Shown in pieces: positions 1-11,232 of a DNA stretch of 64,000 nucleotides. The DNA lies in NCBI GenBank assembly GCA_964036295.1, contig OZ038463.1, positions 14,468,069 to 14,532,068 of the forward strand. The letters are read 5' to 3'. The stretch is from Plumapathes pennacea (lineage: Eukaryota > Cnidaria > Anthozoa > Antipatharia > Myriopathidae). Position numbers and translations under genes: made by a program. Under the pieces are notes generated by a model. That model searched no databases. It was not told the DNA's origin and saw nothing but the letters and a program-made list of their open reading frames with translations. Every line of letters starts with the position of its first letter. Within the stretch, counting starts at the first letter, position 1.

Positions 1-457
1 GTTCTGAGTTCACTTTCGTAACAGTCTTTGTTTAGTTTAAGGTATCTCAGAAACAAACGCGTTAATGTGTCATCGGTTGGGCATAACTTCAAGAGACATT
101 GTTTACGCTCTCCAAATAACTTTTCCGCTCTTTGCGACGATGCATCCAAGGCATTGTTGTTTTCTATTGTCAGCTTTCCTACTCGGTCCCTGTACTTCGA
201 CATATCGTTCCAATATCGATATTCCGCCAAATAGAGGAGATGGATGACTTTCTCAATGTACATAGATTGGTAGCGATTGAAAGAAATACCATTAGTTACC
301 GCTGCCTTTAAGTCTTCAATGAAATCCTTCGTGTACCCACTGTGGTGTGTCAATTCAAAAGGAACTTCATCAGACCAACGTGATAGAAAATCGGGATCGG
401 TGTTTCTAACGTTGTGCTCTCCTGCGGAACAATAGTAGTCCCTTCCAACAAGGAATA
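1..457 (-). CDS. Unknown protein, internal exon running off the left edge
   Basis: The complementary strand is open without a stop from about position 476 to the window edge (about 158 codons). It has ordinary amino-acid composition, including FLVGRDYYCSAGEHN and YLAEYRYWNDMSKYRDR, and no low complexity. An acceptor-like CCAG at 458-461 would start the exon at 457, with two bases before the first full codon. This matches the phase-1 donor of the small exon at 1183-1294. I do not recognise the family. The sequence is helical and charged, with no signal peptide or membrane segment in view. The rest of the gene lies left of the window. It could be a host gene or a transposon-encoded protein; codon use does not decide. 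That it is coding is fairly likely, its function is unknown. Confidence 0.5.
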
Positions 458-510
458 CTGGACCACGTGTCCAAAATCACCACCGAAATCATCCCTCTAA
501 TAAAATGTAG

Positions 511-1103
511 GTTCTATAGGTTCTATAGGCTCTATAGGCTCTATAGGCTCTATAGGTTCTATAGGCTGTATAGGCTGTATAGGCTCTATAGGCTCTATAG
601 GCTCTATAGGCTCTATAGGTTCCATAGGCTCTATAGGCTCTATAGGCTCTATAGGCTCAATAGGCTCTATAGGCTCTATAGGCTCTATAGGTTCTATAGG
701 CTCTATAGGCTCTATAGGCTCTATAGGCTCTATAGGCTCTATAGGCTCTATAGGCTCTATAGGCTCTATAGGTTCTATAGGCTCTATAGGCTCTATAGGC
801 TCTATAGGCTCTATAGGCTCTATAGGCTCTATAGGCTCTATAGGTTCTATAGGCTCTATAGGCTCTATAGGCTCTATAGGCTCTATAGGTTCTATAGGCT
901 CTATAGGCTCTATAGGCTCTATAGGCTCTATAGGTTCTATAGGCTCTATAGGCTCTATAGGCTCTATAGGCTCTATAGGCTCTATAGGCTCTATAGGCTC
1001 TATAGGCTCTATAGGCTCTATAGGTTCTATAGGTTCTATAGGCTCTATAGGCTCTATAGGCTCTATAGGTTCTATAGGTTCTATATGTTCTATAGGTTCT
1101 ATA
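511..1103. repeat. 9-bp minisatellite (GGCTCTATA)n, about 66 copies
   Basis: Nearly perfect tandem array of a 9-bp unit, with occasional C-to-T (ggttctata) and rarer variants. Because the unit is a multiple of three, it stays open in several frames, giving artificial Leu-Tyr-Arg, Ile-Glu-Pro and Ala-Tyr-Arg repeats. It lies in the presumed intron of the minus-strand gene at the left edge. Confidence 0.97.
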
Positions 1104-1182
1104 TGGACACACAGGGACTCTGTAGTTACATATAGATACATAGGGACACACAGGGACACACCCAATATTCAGGACTGCTTAC

Positions 1183-1294
1183 ACTTAGAAAGAGCCGCAT
1201 CTTCAAAAGGACGCCGAGGAATCAAATTTCGTGTATTACAAAACGAGCAATCGTATCCCAAATATCCGGGCGATTTAGCCTTACACAATTTCAT
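1183..1294 (-). CDS. Putative upstream exon with a CxxC/zinc-finger-like motif
   Basis: On the minus strand a short open stretch contains HHMKLC followed by YDCSFCNTRNLIPRRPF, a His/Cys arrangement reminiscent of a small zinc-binding motif. It ends at a good donor (AGT|gtaagc, donor GT at 1181-1182). It splices in phase (1 to 2+1) to the exon at 1-457. The first Met codon is at 1294-1292, but the frame could extend a little upstream and the true 5' limit is not visible. The inferred intron (458-1182) contains the 9-bp minisatellite. Assignment to the same gene rests only on phase and proximity. Confidence 0.35.
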
Positions 1295-1499
1295 ATGGTG
1301 CTTAGATATGTTCTTGAGATATCAATAAGCGAGGTTTCGACTACAAAGATCTGCAAATACATTTACAAGAATCGAACAGACGACACGACGTCGATATACA
1401 AACATTCCTCACCTAAAATCGTCGATTCGTCAGTTCCCAGTCGACTTTTTGATCAATCGGCATGTCTCCTGGAACACTACCCTCGTTTGACTGCATTAT

Positions 1500-2997
1500 G
1501 TATGTAGGCCATCACCGACCCTTTCAATCTCTCTAACATTTTACGCGCAGCCGGCCTTCTCCTTGCCCGGCTCCTCGCACGATGCCGCCACGTGACTGAA
1601 AAGCAGACCATCTGACGTCATCACAGGCGACCCACAAGCCACAAGGCGCCCCGAGGGGAGGACTCCCATAACTAGAAATAGGATAATCGCAGATATCCCC
1701 TCGCTCTGTGAGTGGATCTTTGGGATGCGGAATTCTTTTCTATTTTCCCTTTGGTGATTATCAATCGTTTACAAACCAGGGTTGTGTCGCAACGTCACCG
1801 GCCGCTAAAATAAAAACGTTTGTCGCACGGAGTCTGGTATAGTTCGGACTACGTGTAATGCAGAGTGATGCATTTTGGTGTTTTCGTGGAAGCTCCAAAA
1901 TTCGCTGAGACAACTTTCCAGACAAACTACAGCAAGCTAAGGAAAGCGCAGTTAGAATCGTGACTCAGATGCCGTGTTTACACTAGAGACATTTACAGCA
2001 GTAAAAATATTACCGCGGTATAAAACTTGTAATCTGCAATATGGTAAATTGGCATTTATTGCAGTAAATTTCTTCATGAACTACATTTACCAAGGTTTTG
2101 TAAATTGTCTACACGCGTGGTACGTCATTTTTATTTGGGAGCTCCCCCCATGGCAAGGCGCGCCTCCGCCAATAAATATGTGTGTAGAGAATGAACCTCC
2201 ATTACTTTATGGAATTTAAGGGAGGTAATCCTCGTTGCTGGCTCATTCTCAGCTAAAGTGGCCAATTGGCGCTCCAAAATTGAAAATCGGCCATCACAGA
2301 TCTTGCCAAAATTCGTTCAGAATCCTGTTTTTGTAGATCAGCTCAATTCTTACTGCTTTTTGCCGTTGATAACAAATTGTTTAACAAAATTTTACTAAAA
2401 AAATGCAGACAATATATGAAATTTCAGTGCACTGTGAGAGCAGTATTTTTACAATTTGCCGATTCCAAAGCAAATATAATATTTAATTATATTCACTGAA
2501 TAACGTTTAGTGACACCGATGAAACATTTAACAGGTCTCGGGAACTTATTTTCATCGAAATAGAGCTCCTGATTCTCACTCAACAAAACAGCTTGTATAA
2601 GCCACGTTTACAGTGATAGCAGCGAATTAAACACCGGAGAGGTATTGCAACATCAAAATCACTCAGGCTGTAGGGAACTTTCACGTGCAGTCAACGCCTT
2701 AAATACGACTTTCATTTTCGCGGATAACGTATGTTACAGGTAACGTAGGTTACATTTAACACCTTGTTCGCGCTATCTGTCGAATAAAAACCTTTCAATT
2801 TTCAGAGAAATACACATTCTGGTGTCCCTCTTGTGTCCCTTTGTCAAGGCAAGTTCCTTCAATAATTTTGGCCAAAGCATCTGGGAGAAACATGGTAATG
2901 TATGTTACACGAAAAAATTGTTACGTTTGAGTACCTCTTATAAAATCGAGTGGAACAAGTCGTGGTATTTAATAAACCTAAGTGAACATTAAACCAT
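1500..2997. other. Intergenic, no gene seen
   Basis: No convincing exon on either strand. It contains a short copy of a box that recurs downstream (tagaaat-a-ggataatcgcagat at about 1672-1696; also near 3000 and 43750). It also holds several near-palindromic gtaacgtatgttac-type motifs (about 2726, 2742 and 2894, again near 3762). Confidence 0.5.
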
Positions 2998-3695
2998 ACT
3001 AGAAATACGATAATCGCAGATACCCCCTCACTCTGCCATTGATGGGACTTTTACTTTGGTAACTCCCAACAAGAGTAGCCTTTGTTTTACCGAAATGTTG
3101 ACTCAATCTTTTCTTAGAACTCAAGTGCTACACGCAAAGGAAGGAGAAAAGGAATGGTGTGTGTTATACTTTTGCGTTGAAAAAAGAATCGATTGCGTGA
3201 CGAAGTACGTATTTCCCACGGTCGGCACGTCAAATTAATTCATACAGTTCTCAAAATTTATTATTCAAAGTTTGAAGTTGGTCGGCCGTCTTAGTACGGG
3301 AAAAAAGGAACACTGATTTTCCAATTTTTAATTCATAGGCAGTACAATTAATAAATAGGATTCCTGTGCGATTTCTTTTTACTCTGGTTTGCATGCACCA
3401 GAATCAGGCATGCATATTTAATAGACTCGAATTGTTTTGTATGTGAACCCACTCAAAACAGCAAGATTTCTCCCAGAATCAAAGCAAAACTTGAACAGTT
3501 TACTTCAAATTATACACGGGCTTCAGACCCAGTAATACTTCTAAGGGCTTGTGAACGATTCGCCCTAAGTCGCCCTATGACAGAATGACAGACTGACGAA
3601 CAAACTAATATCGAGATGGCGACCCGCTTGGAGTCTTCATATAGTGCGATTTTGCTGCATTAGTGTCGTGATTATTTCCCTCACTTCGTTCGGGG
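2998..3695. repeat. Dispersed repeat, copy A (second copy at about 43747-44110)
   Basis: The block starting tagaaatacgataatcgcag and ending around 3250 is nearly identical to 43747-43990. The following stretch, with the CCTCACTTCGTTCGGGG-type motif near 3676 and the gcgacccgcttggagtc box, is related in inverted order to 44020-44110. Both copies carry the same interrupted reading frames, so I treat it as a non-coding interspersed repeat. Confidence 0.75.
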
Positions 3696-4323
3696 ATAAT
3701 ACTTGAAGGATAAAGGAAACAGTAAAAACATCGAAATTATTGACGTCTTAATTCGATGGTAACGTATGTTACAAAATTGTGAGACACGTTACTACCAGTC
3801 TGTGCGCGATTCAGCAAATATAATGTTTAGCTATGATTTTCAAGCTTGAACCAAACTCTTGACGGTAGCTAATGATAAGATCACCAGCATCGCCCAAGAA
3901 GCATATGATGAATTTGAAATGAGCATGAGGCATAAACTAAACAGAGATAAAGACATAAAATGAAATCCCTCGTTCCTCTTATTGATTTTTCATTGTAGAA
4001 CAACGTTCCAGTTTTGCCGTTTGGACGAAACTCAATCAGAATGTCTGTCGTTCACATGGCGTTTTTCAGCAGGCCGGTATTTCAAGAACGAGTTTTTTGC
4101 GTGGCCACCTACAAACCCTGCAGCCCGAGACTGTTCTTTGAAAATACAGCTCGATGTCAGTTGGAAACAACAGTACAACGTGCTCAAGGTGACCTTTTGA
4201 CCACACATGAGATAATTTCAGAACCTTACTCTGATTGCTAGTTGGTGGAGAACCCAAACGACAACAAAAACATTACATATAAGTATTACGTAATTCCATA
4301 TTGATAAATTAGCACCGCTAAAT
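3696..4323. other. Intergenic, no gene recognised
   Basis: Overlapping frames around 3982-4250 are open for about 70 codons on both strands but show no recognisable domain or flanking splice sites. I see no supportable gene. Confidence 0.4.
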
Positions 4324-4327
4324 ACAG

Positions 4328-4380
4328 TAATAATAATAATAATAATAATAATAATATTTAAAAAATAATAATAATAATAG
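4328..4380. repeat. (ATA)n microsatellite
   Basis: Two runs of ata/taa triplets separated by a short A-rich spacer. Confidence 0.95.
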
Positions 4381-4454
4381 CAGTGACAAAATCAGTTAAA
4401 TAATTTAATAATACGAGTAACGATCCTATTCGTTACTCCTATCCGTTTCGAGTG

Positions 4455-4636
4455 TTAGCCCTTTGAGAGCAAAGATGGATAGGTATAGACAGTTAGATTA
4501 TTATAAACACAGACAAAGAGATGTGGTAGCATTTCACCAAGAAAATTAGCCCTTTGTCAGAGCAAAGATGGATAGGTGGACAAGTAGATTATTATGAACA
4601 CAGACAAAGAGATGTGGTAACATTTCACCAAGAAAG
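4455..4636. repeat. Tandem duplication of about 90 bp
   Basis: Two adjacent, nearly identical units each begin ttagccctttg and contain agcaaagatggatagg and atgtggta-catttcaccaag. The second starts at about 4545. No coding content. Confidence 0.9.
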
Positions 4637-4639
4637 TAA

Positions 4640-5785
4640 GATAACGCATAAATCGCTCAATTCTTTCCAGTGTACATATTTTCAAATACTGGAAAAAGAG
4701 GAAGGGGCCTAAGATACCAGAATAAACAAGGTTGGTAAAATGTACCTTACGGTCTGATATTTTACTATAATTTTTACTTCATTTTGGTAAAAATCGCACA
4801 AAAGAGATAGTTTTCACCAAAAATCAACATTCTGTGATATTCCCGTTACATTTGTAAAACATCTAGGCATGTTAAAAACATTCAGTTTTTTTTATGAAGA
4901 ATCTGATTTTTCAAAGCTAAATATTTCAGCCACGTTCCTGTACAAGGGTAACCCTAGCTCTCAGCTAGCATAACACTCTCACTAGTTTTGTTATAGAGCT
5001 GGGGTAGCCCTAATATCAGGGTAACCCTACTTAGATTACTGAACTTCAAATGAATTGACTGCAACCAATATTTTGACCTTCTGCTTGACATACCGTACAG
5101 GAATTTGCCGGAGATCTGCGACAATTTGTTCCCAGCATTAAAGTCTGAAATCCAAATTGCCTAGATTTTATTCACGCAAAACGCAAAAAAACGGCCATCC
5201 ACGAAATTAAACTTGCGCGAAAATTTCGTGCCACAAAGTATTGCCGTTTTACACTAGTGAAAACAAAACCAAAAAAATGGACAGCGTAATTGAAAAAGTC
5301 TGAGTTCATTGAAAGAGAGTAATTTTGCTTACGCGTGGACACTTGTTTGCAATTTGAAAACACAAATACTTCGTGCTCAGATTTTCATTGTCAACAACGT
5401 GATAGACCTGAATATCTGAGTAAATAAAAAGACTGATGTGTGCGTATGAAAGTTTGCTTCCATGACGCACTTGACGTGAAACTAGTTGCACCTGATTGGT
5501 CAAATTGACCATTTGAATTGGTTTTTACCATTAAAAAATGGGTCATATTTTTAACTAAAAATAAATAGGTAGATATGACCAATAACAGATAGGTTAATCT
5601 AACCTGCGCATATGGGTTATAGAATTTTTAAACCTTTTAAATACAGGTTATAATTTTTACCATTATGTTCCTTGAAAAAGTGTAAAGGAAAACACCCATC
5701 TTGCGGGTTCATGTGTTTAGTGAATACCGGCTTATAACTTTCTAAGCAATTTACTATTGCCATCGGATTCCCTCTTTTCAGCTCC
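4640..5785. other. Intergenic, no gene seen
   Basis: AT-rich sequence. Short minus-strand frames (5172-5582) overlap each other in different frames and resemble no protein. A region near 4945-5030 has repeated ggtaaccct/agctctagc words like those near 35085, probably remnants of an inverted-repeat element. Confidence 0.4.
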
Positions 5786-5787
5786 AT

Positions 5788-6700
5788 GAAATATTGAAGA
5801 TCTATTCTAACGGACACTCGATAGGAGATTTTCTGGCGGAAAGAAGACAGCGGGTCGTAGTCAATGGCCACTCGTCTGGCTGGTTAGGAGTGACATCCGG
5901 GGTACCACATGGCAGTATTTTGGGTCCTCTCCTATTCCTGGTCTACATCAATGACCTACCAGCAAGTGTGACCTGTGATTGCGATCTCTTTGCTGACGAC
6001 AGTGTCCTGCATAAAATTATCTTGGGTGAATCTGATGCCGACCGGCTACAAAGCGACTTATCCAGTGTCCGTGAATGGTGTGAAGACTGGTTACACTTAA
6101 GAAATAAAAATGCAGAGTTCTCCACATTTCGAAAAAGAAGGAACAAGTGTCTCGTCAGTATCATCTTGACAACCAAGCCCTATCAATAGTTCAAAAGCAC
6201 AAACATCTTGGTCTTTGGCTACAGTTATTTTTATCCAGGGGCTACCATATCAGCACCATTTGTGCTAAGGCTAATCGGATACTTGCATTAATCCGGAGGA
6301 GCTTCGGTCACAAGAACCCGTCTGCTGTTAAGACTGCGCCCTGGTTAGACCGTTTGTGGAGTATGCCTGCCAAGTTTGGAACCCTTACCTGGCTAAAAAC
6401 ATTCATGCGATTGAATCAGTTCAGCGGCGTGCGACAAGAATTATTTGCGGTTCCGAAAAGCCTCATACAGACCGGCTCAAAGAACTTAACTGGATAACGT
6501 TGGAGCTGCGAAGGAGATACCTGTGCCTTGTTCAACTGTATGAAATTATTTTCAACTATTGCGACATTGAATATGCCAATTATCTTGATCTTATTGGATC
6601 GACAAGAAGTTTGAAGGTTGTGATCGCATGTTATATATAAAAGCTTGGAGTAAATAAAATTCTGCTAGTTTTGTGTTGGAAATTGCTTATCAGAAGAAGA
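5788..6700 (+). mobile_element. Decayed non-LTR retrotransposon (CR1/Jockey-like LINE), 3' end
   Basis: Successive plus-strand frames read as the C-terminal half of a LINE reverse transcriptase. The first (about 5794-6130) has the GVPHGSILGPLLFLVYINDLP block (usually GVPQGS) and the catalytic FADDS motif. The next (about 6147-6340) has the region after the palm. The last (about 6345-6560) has the thumb/C-terminal stretch FVEYACQVWNP followed by SVQRRATRIICG. At least two frameshifts and a Q-to-H change show that it is inactive. A 3' segment (gatcgcatgttatatataa and following), ending in AAG-rich sequence near 6695-6710, recurs at 57753-57860 before a longer (AAG)n tail. This suggests a shared LINE 3' end. 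The 5' part is missing. Confidence 0.88.
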
Positions 6701-6984
6701 AGGAAAACTATAAGTTTGCCACGCTCGTGATGGGTTTTATACCGAGTGACGTTTTCGCTGAACCAAAACAGGCACATTTTGGGCTTGTACTTCAAAAATT
6801 CAAGCTCAACTCAATTCATCCGGTGAGTCAAGTGTTTATTTCTCTCAAGTATTGTATAAGTTTGAAAATTGAGAAGCTGTCATTCACTAATTAGTGTAAA
6901 CGCTGAGTCAGTGCATGCGTACGCGCGTAAATTGGTGGAGACAAAGTGCTGTTCCATGTTTGTTTTGATATAAAACTTTGAAGC

Positions 6985-7040
6985 AATATAATAAACTACT
7001 TATTGACCTCGCTTGCTCGGTCAATGAGAGGTTTATTGAC
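6985..7040. repeat. Small palindrome with a CTCGCTTGCTCG centre
   Basis: aataaact..ttattgac and gtcaatgagaggtttatt flank ctcgcttgctcg. It resembles the centres of the larger palindromes near 15850, 39750, 40920, 42240 and 42410. Confidence 0.6.
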
Positions 7041-7685
7041 GGCGATTAGTGCCAAGCTTTTATTTGGAGAAGTTTAGACTCATTTAATTTGTATTAGACT
7101 TTTCTTTGTAGAATTTATTGTAGTCTTACGTTAGGAGAGTAGTTTTTAAATGGGAATTGAGTTTCCCCCTACTACTATCCTTCCTTTCAATTAGTTATAT
7201 CCTTTATATTAAGTTTTTTATTTGTTACTTTGTATTTGATTGGAGAAGTGATATTAAACATTAAACACTCCCACGAGTGAATAAAATCGCAGTTGAGCGC
7301 AAACGGAAACACACAGGAGAGTGATTTGTTTTACAAAGCGTTGCGGCGACTATTGGTCAATAACAGTTAATTGGGCTGTACTGAAGCCTTTGTTTCCACA
7401 AAAGAGTATCGTTGTTGGCAGTTTCAACACCCCCAAATGCGCATAAACATTCCAATTTGATTTCAAATTAACAAATTGACATCAGTTTGTTTTTTACAAT
7501 AACAAAACTCAAGCGACGACGCGGGGAAAACACACAAGAAAACTGGATTACCTTCTTCGTCCAAATCAATGTCGTCAGCACTCGATTTTATGTGTCTGTC
7601 CTCTTATTGATAATGAAAATTAGCCAATCACAAAGCGAGAAACTGACGTGTTATTGTAAAATTTTATTTTGAGTCAATTGATTTC
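7041..7685. other. Intergenic, no gene seen
   Basis: AT-rich sequence with only short overlapping frames. It lies upstream of the RING/TRAF gene and may hold distal regulatory DNA, which I cannot show. Confidence 0.4.
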
Positions 7686-7689
7686 TATT

Positions 7690-7751
7690 ATGACGTCACA
7701 TAGCATGTTTGGGTGACAGACAAAAAGACTACCCGGGAGACTACTATATAG
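7690..7751 (+). promoter_or_regulatory. Candidate promoter: CRE-like TGACGTCA and TATA-like box
   Basis: A perfect TGACGTCA palindrome lies at about 7691, and a TATA-like ctatatag at about 7743-7750. This is roughly 85 bp upstream of the ATG of the RING/TRAF exon 1 (7832), which is sensible core-promoter spacing. Inference from position only. Confidence 0.4.
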
Positions 7752-7831
7752 TGGGAGGTGCGAACTCACACGCAAGATCATATCCGCTTTTACTTTGGAC
7801 TTGTTGACTTGTTTGCGTATAACCAGTGATC

Positions 7832-9078
7832 ATGACTATGCCAATGGACGCTGTATTTGGCTGTGAATTTTCTGACGAGGTGGATGTAAACCTCCAATGC
7901 CAGATTTGGTAAGATGAGTGGAAATCAAACACTTTTAGAGCTGTGCTTCATTCGCAATTGTGCCGCACCGCTATAAAACAATGCTATTTGTCAGGAACGG
8001 TTTCAGCTTACGATTGCTTTAAAATCCGTGAGTTTGCGTCTTTATTAACACTGTCAAATCTCTAACGTTGCAGTTTGAGCGTCATGTTAAAGCCAGTGAG
8101 TTTAACGTGTGGTCATTCTGGATGCAAAACCTGCCTGGAACAGCTGGCGGTAGGAGTTGGAGAAGGCGCAAGGGTTAAGAAATGTCCAGTGTGCCGAGTT
8201 GAAATACTTCGCCAGCCATCCGTCAATGTTTCCTTGAACCATATGACCAGAAAACTACGCATGCAATGTGCTAGTGTTGGCTGCGAGTGGAGAGGGGCAT
8301 TGGAAGGAGCGGAAGGGCACCAAAGCGAATGCGGGAAGCGTGTGGTCAATTGCAAGAACGACGGGTGTCGACATACCACGCAACGAGAGGAAATGGCCCA
8401 ACATGAACGCACCTGTCCCAAATCAAGGACGACTTGCCAAAAGTGCGGGAAGACCATCACACTGGAAGAAATGCAGCTTCATGAGTCAGACATGTGTGCC
8501 TTCGTAGTGAAAGAGTGCCCGCTTGGATGTGGTGAGCGCTTTCCCCGGTACGTATACATATAATATAATTGTATAGTTATCTCTTTTCTTGTCAATCCTC
8601 TAACTGTGCCAAACCAGTTATATTGATGATCAGACTGATGAGCAAAAAAACTTGATGAAAGTATATAATTTACTACTCAAACACGTTACTATGATTCAAA
8701 TGATACTGTGCATTGGTAGGCCGTGAAAGAAGTGGGCTTGTGATAAAAGTACTATGACACAATCAAGTCATTCTTTTGCACAAAACGCTAACGCCTGTTA
8801 AATTATTCTTATTTTTATATACTCCTAGCCGCGAGCGCTGGCGTTTTACCTCGATCTTTTACTCAAAGCTTGTATTGCATATTGTGTTTCCCCACAGTTG
8901 CAATCTTCACCTACACCAACACTGCTGCCAGTTAAAGGCTGTAGCTTGTGGAGTAAAAGGGTGCAAGGCTATAATGCGACGGGGACAGCGTTCATCGCAC
9001 GCACTTGAAGCTGCCCTAAGCCATCAGCAGATGCAAGCGTGTGAAATTCAGAGACTACGTCGACTAATCAAAGAAAAG
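7832..9078 (+). CDS. RING-finger/TRAF-type zinc-finger protein (three exons seen, 3' end missing)
   Basis: Three exons join in phase: 7832-7908, 8074-8547 and 8898-9078, all with GT-AG introns. Exon 1 ends within a Cys codon that exon 2 completes. This gives a RING finger starting CQIC at the junction and continuing through TCGHSGCKTC and CPVC. Two TRAF-type zinc fingers follow (ASVGCEWRGALEGAEGH, then CPLGCGERFPR into exon 3 with ACGVKGCKAIMRR). Exon 3 ends as a likely coiled coil begins (QQMQACEIQRLRRLIKEK). The family acts as E3 ubiquitin ligases/adaptors in receptor and innate-immune signalling. A MATH/TRAF-C domain is absent. After the last donor (9079) I find no clear further exon before the Merlin transposon. 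The gene is therefore truncated, continues in an exon I missed, or splices into the gene starting near 12.4 kb. Three Met codons (7832, 7838, 7844) could serve as start. Confidence 0.87.
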
Positions 9079-9079
9079 G

Positions 9080-9944
9080 TAAAGTGGGCGGGGTTATGCT
9101 ATGGTTATACTATTTTCAATTGTCTGGTTCTAAAATCAGTTAAAAAAACTCTGGTCGATGTAAAAGGCGAAATTTAATCATCGCTTCAGAAGACTTGTTG
9201 TAAAGTTCATTATTACAATTTTTAATCTTGATTAATTTTTTCGTACTTCCAAGAAACGGCCCCGCTGGCTCCCACTTGAAAGCAGATATTGCGGTCTCTG
9301 TTCTTTATACAGTCTCTTGGTGCGATTTCTGCAAAATATAGTAATATAAGTTATGGGTTTTTGGTTTTTAAGTTTACACAACAACAACGTTCGGATTTGT
9401 AGTATACGGGGCAATGATGGAACAGTCGCATTCGAGAAAATTGCATTATCGTCATCAACACCAATATTTCGCCGTTTTGTAAATTAATAGTTATTCTGTC
9501 TTTTTTACCTATTGAGGGCTGACTAAACAGAGGGAGGTAATTGATGTTTCTTTAAATGTTATGTACGAATATATACTAAAAATAGGAAAAATGGCCGAAT
9601 CAGTAGCTTTTGTGGTTTGTCAATTCAGAATTTAAAAACTTAAGTATTCAAAATGTATATGACGAAGTGATTATAAGAGGCCATCGATTGTTATGATTTT
9701 GTGCTTATCCAATGCTTTTGCTTTATTAAAACACAGATGAAATAAATACTATTGTTTTTTGCAACTGTTTTACATGGTTTTGACTTTCAGGTTGTTAATA
9801 TTTATTTATTTGTTCCTTGTTTAATGTAGAAATGCATGATTGACGAAGACTTCATTTGTCGAACTGAACGTAGTGCTTGACAGCCGTTCACTTAAAATAA
9901 ATGCGTAGTGAAGAGTCGTCCATCAGCAGATGCCGTTCCACGCG
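9080..9944. other. Presumed intron or 3' flank, no gene seen
   Basis: AT-rich sequence without recognisable exons or domains on either strand. It follows a valid donor (gtaaag at 9079), so it is either intron or the remains of the 3' end of the RING/TRAF gene. Confidence 0.4.
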
Positions 9945-9971
9945 TTTTTTTTTTTTTTTTTTTTTTTTTTT
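9945..9971. repeat. Poly-T run (27 T)
   Basis: Homopolymer of 27 T just downstream (in minus-strand terms) of the Merlin transposase. It may be a minus-strand poly-A tail of a retrotransposed sequence or a simple repeat. Confidence 0.9.
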
Positions 9972-10084
9972 GCAATTTACGTGGCTACCCTATCAGACAA
10001 ACCTATAATAGGCAGCGCTTATAGCAATTGAAACCTGACAAATCTAACTCGGCAAAATTTGGATTTCAGCAGCTCTATATACTG

Positions 10085-11154
10085 CTAGGCCAAAGGGTAA
10101 TAATGTGACAGAAGTCGAATGATATTGTCAAAGTCATTTCCAAGTCCCCTCCAATCTCTCCACATCTGTTCATTCAGGAATGCTTGAAGGCCGTATCTTC
10201 TTATTCCTTTCTCCCTCTTGATGTAGTATTTCAGTCTGTTCCATGCTGCTTCGGCTTCTTGAGTGTGAACTCCTCGTAACGGATCCACGAAATTATCCCT
10301 ATGCACCACGACCTGGTGCAGTATTAAATTGGGAACGTGTGCTACGATGTTTCTATAACCAGGCCAGTCGTCAGAATGCAACTCCGATCCTGGCAGGAGA
10401 ACTCGCTGTAGTATCGGTGCTAGTGTTGCCCTGTCCCTGCGCTGCACAACCTGAAAGTATCCTCGGCATGGAGTGTTCTCAGTGCTTAGGACCCCAAACA
10501 CCCACTGGTCATGTCTTGGCCGCCGTCCTCTCTGGTACTGAAAAGGAATGGATAAAGCGGGTTTTTGATTGTTAAAAAAAAAAAATTAGAAGCAATTGTT
10601 GCCATATTTCCATACAACAGTAACCTTTCCTTGACGAGGTCCACTTAGCGCAGATTAGGTGTTCGCTTCCGTGTTTGAGTTTTACCAGAAAATAATAATC
10701 CCTACAGAGTAATACCAAGCTACCACATTACACTGGAACGTAGAATGCCTTAAAACTGGAATTTAACGGTATTAGTCCCGTTGATTGAAGCCGAAGCTGA
10801 AAAAAAGCTAAAAAATAGTTATACCTTTGCTTTGTGGTTGAACTGGCTTTCGTCGCATTTAACGACGCATAAAGGTCCCCCAAACGGCACGATTGGCCGT
10901 TCTTCGAGATCCATCCCGCAGTAGTGTCTCAGCAACGCATAGACGTTGCCAACGCTGTTCTTCGATATGCCCACCATACGTGCGGCCGTTGTGCGCAATT
11001 CACGTTCGCTCCAGAGGTATAATAAAGTGAGAAGCTTCCCTAAGGGGGTTTTAGGGAACTCCTCAAAAAAACTGCCGGCCCGTAGTGACTTTTTGCTACG
11101 ACATCCCGGACATCTCCTGTATTTAATTAAATAGACAAATAACATGTACGGCAC
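10085..11154 (-). mobile_element. Merlin/ISXO2-like DDE transposase (two exons)
   Basis: On the minus strand, exon 1 (about 11154-10825) and exon 2 (10537-10085) join in phase 0 across a GT-AG intron (donor AAAG|gtat, acceptor ttttcag). Exon 1 has CPGCRSKKSLRAGSFFE, a helix-turn-helix-like stretch (ARMVGISKNSVGNVYALLR) and the first catalytic Asp in VVKCDESQFNHKAK. Exon 2 continues YQRGRRPRHDQW. It supplies the second Asp (SDDWPGYRNI) and the catalytic Glu (GVHTQEAEAAWNRLK), then ends IIRLLSHYYPLA and stop. This is the IS1595/ISXO2 fold of eukaryotic Merlin cut-and-paste transposons. All three catalytic residues appear intact. The N-terminal zinc ribbon looks incomplete and no convincing terminal inverted repeats were found, so the copy may not be autonomous. 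Confidence 0.85.
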
Positions 11155-11232
11155 ATTGCGAGGGGCAGGTACAAAACCTGGACCCCCCTATTTGGACCCC
11201 TATTTGGACCCCCATTTGGACCCCCATTTGGA
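11155..11232. repeat. GGACCCC-rich tandem with a 39-bp segment inverted at 14199-14237
   Basis: Positions 11162-11200 are the exact reverse complement of 14199-14237. Beyond that, a tandem of about 15 bp (tttggaccccca type) continues to 11232. It lies immediately upstream of the Merlin transposase frame, so it may be a Merlin-associated terminal or 5' sequence. Confidence 0.85.

Noticed and set aside
467-1165. Long frames on both strands reading Leu-Tyr-Arg, Ile-Glu-Pro or Ala-Tyr-Arg repeats
   Set aside because: They are translations of the 9-bp minisatellite and have no unique flanking coding sequence.
8113-8460. Minus-strand frame over the RING/TRAF exon
   Set aside because: Shadow of the plus-strand exon, which has clear zinc-finger motifs.
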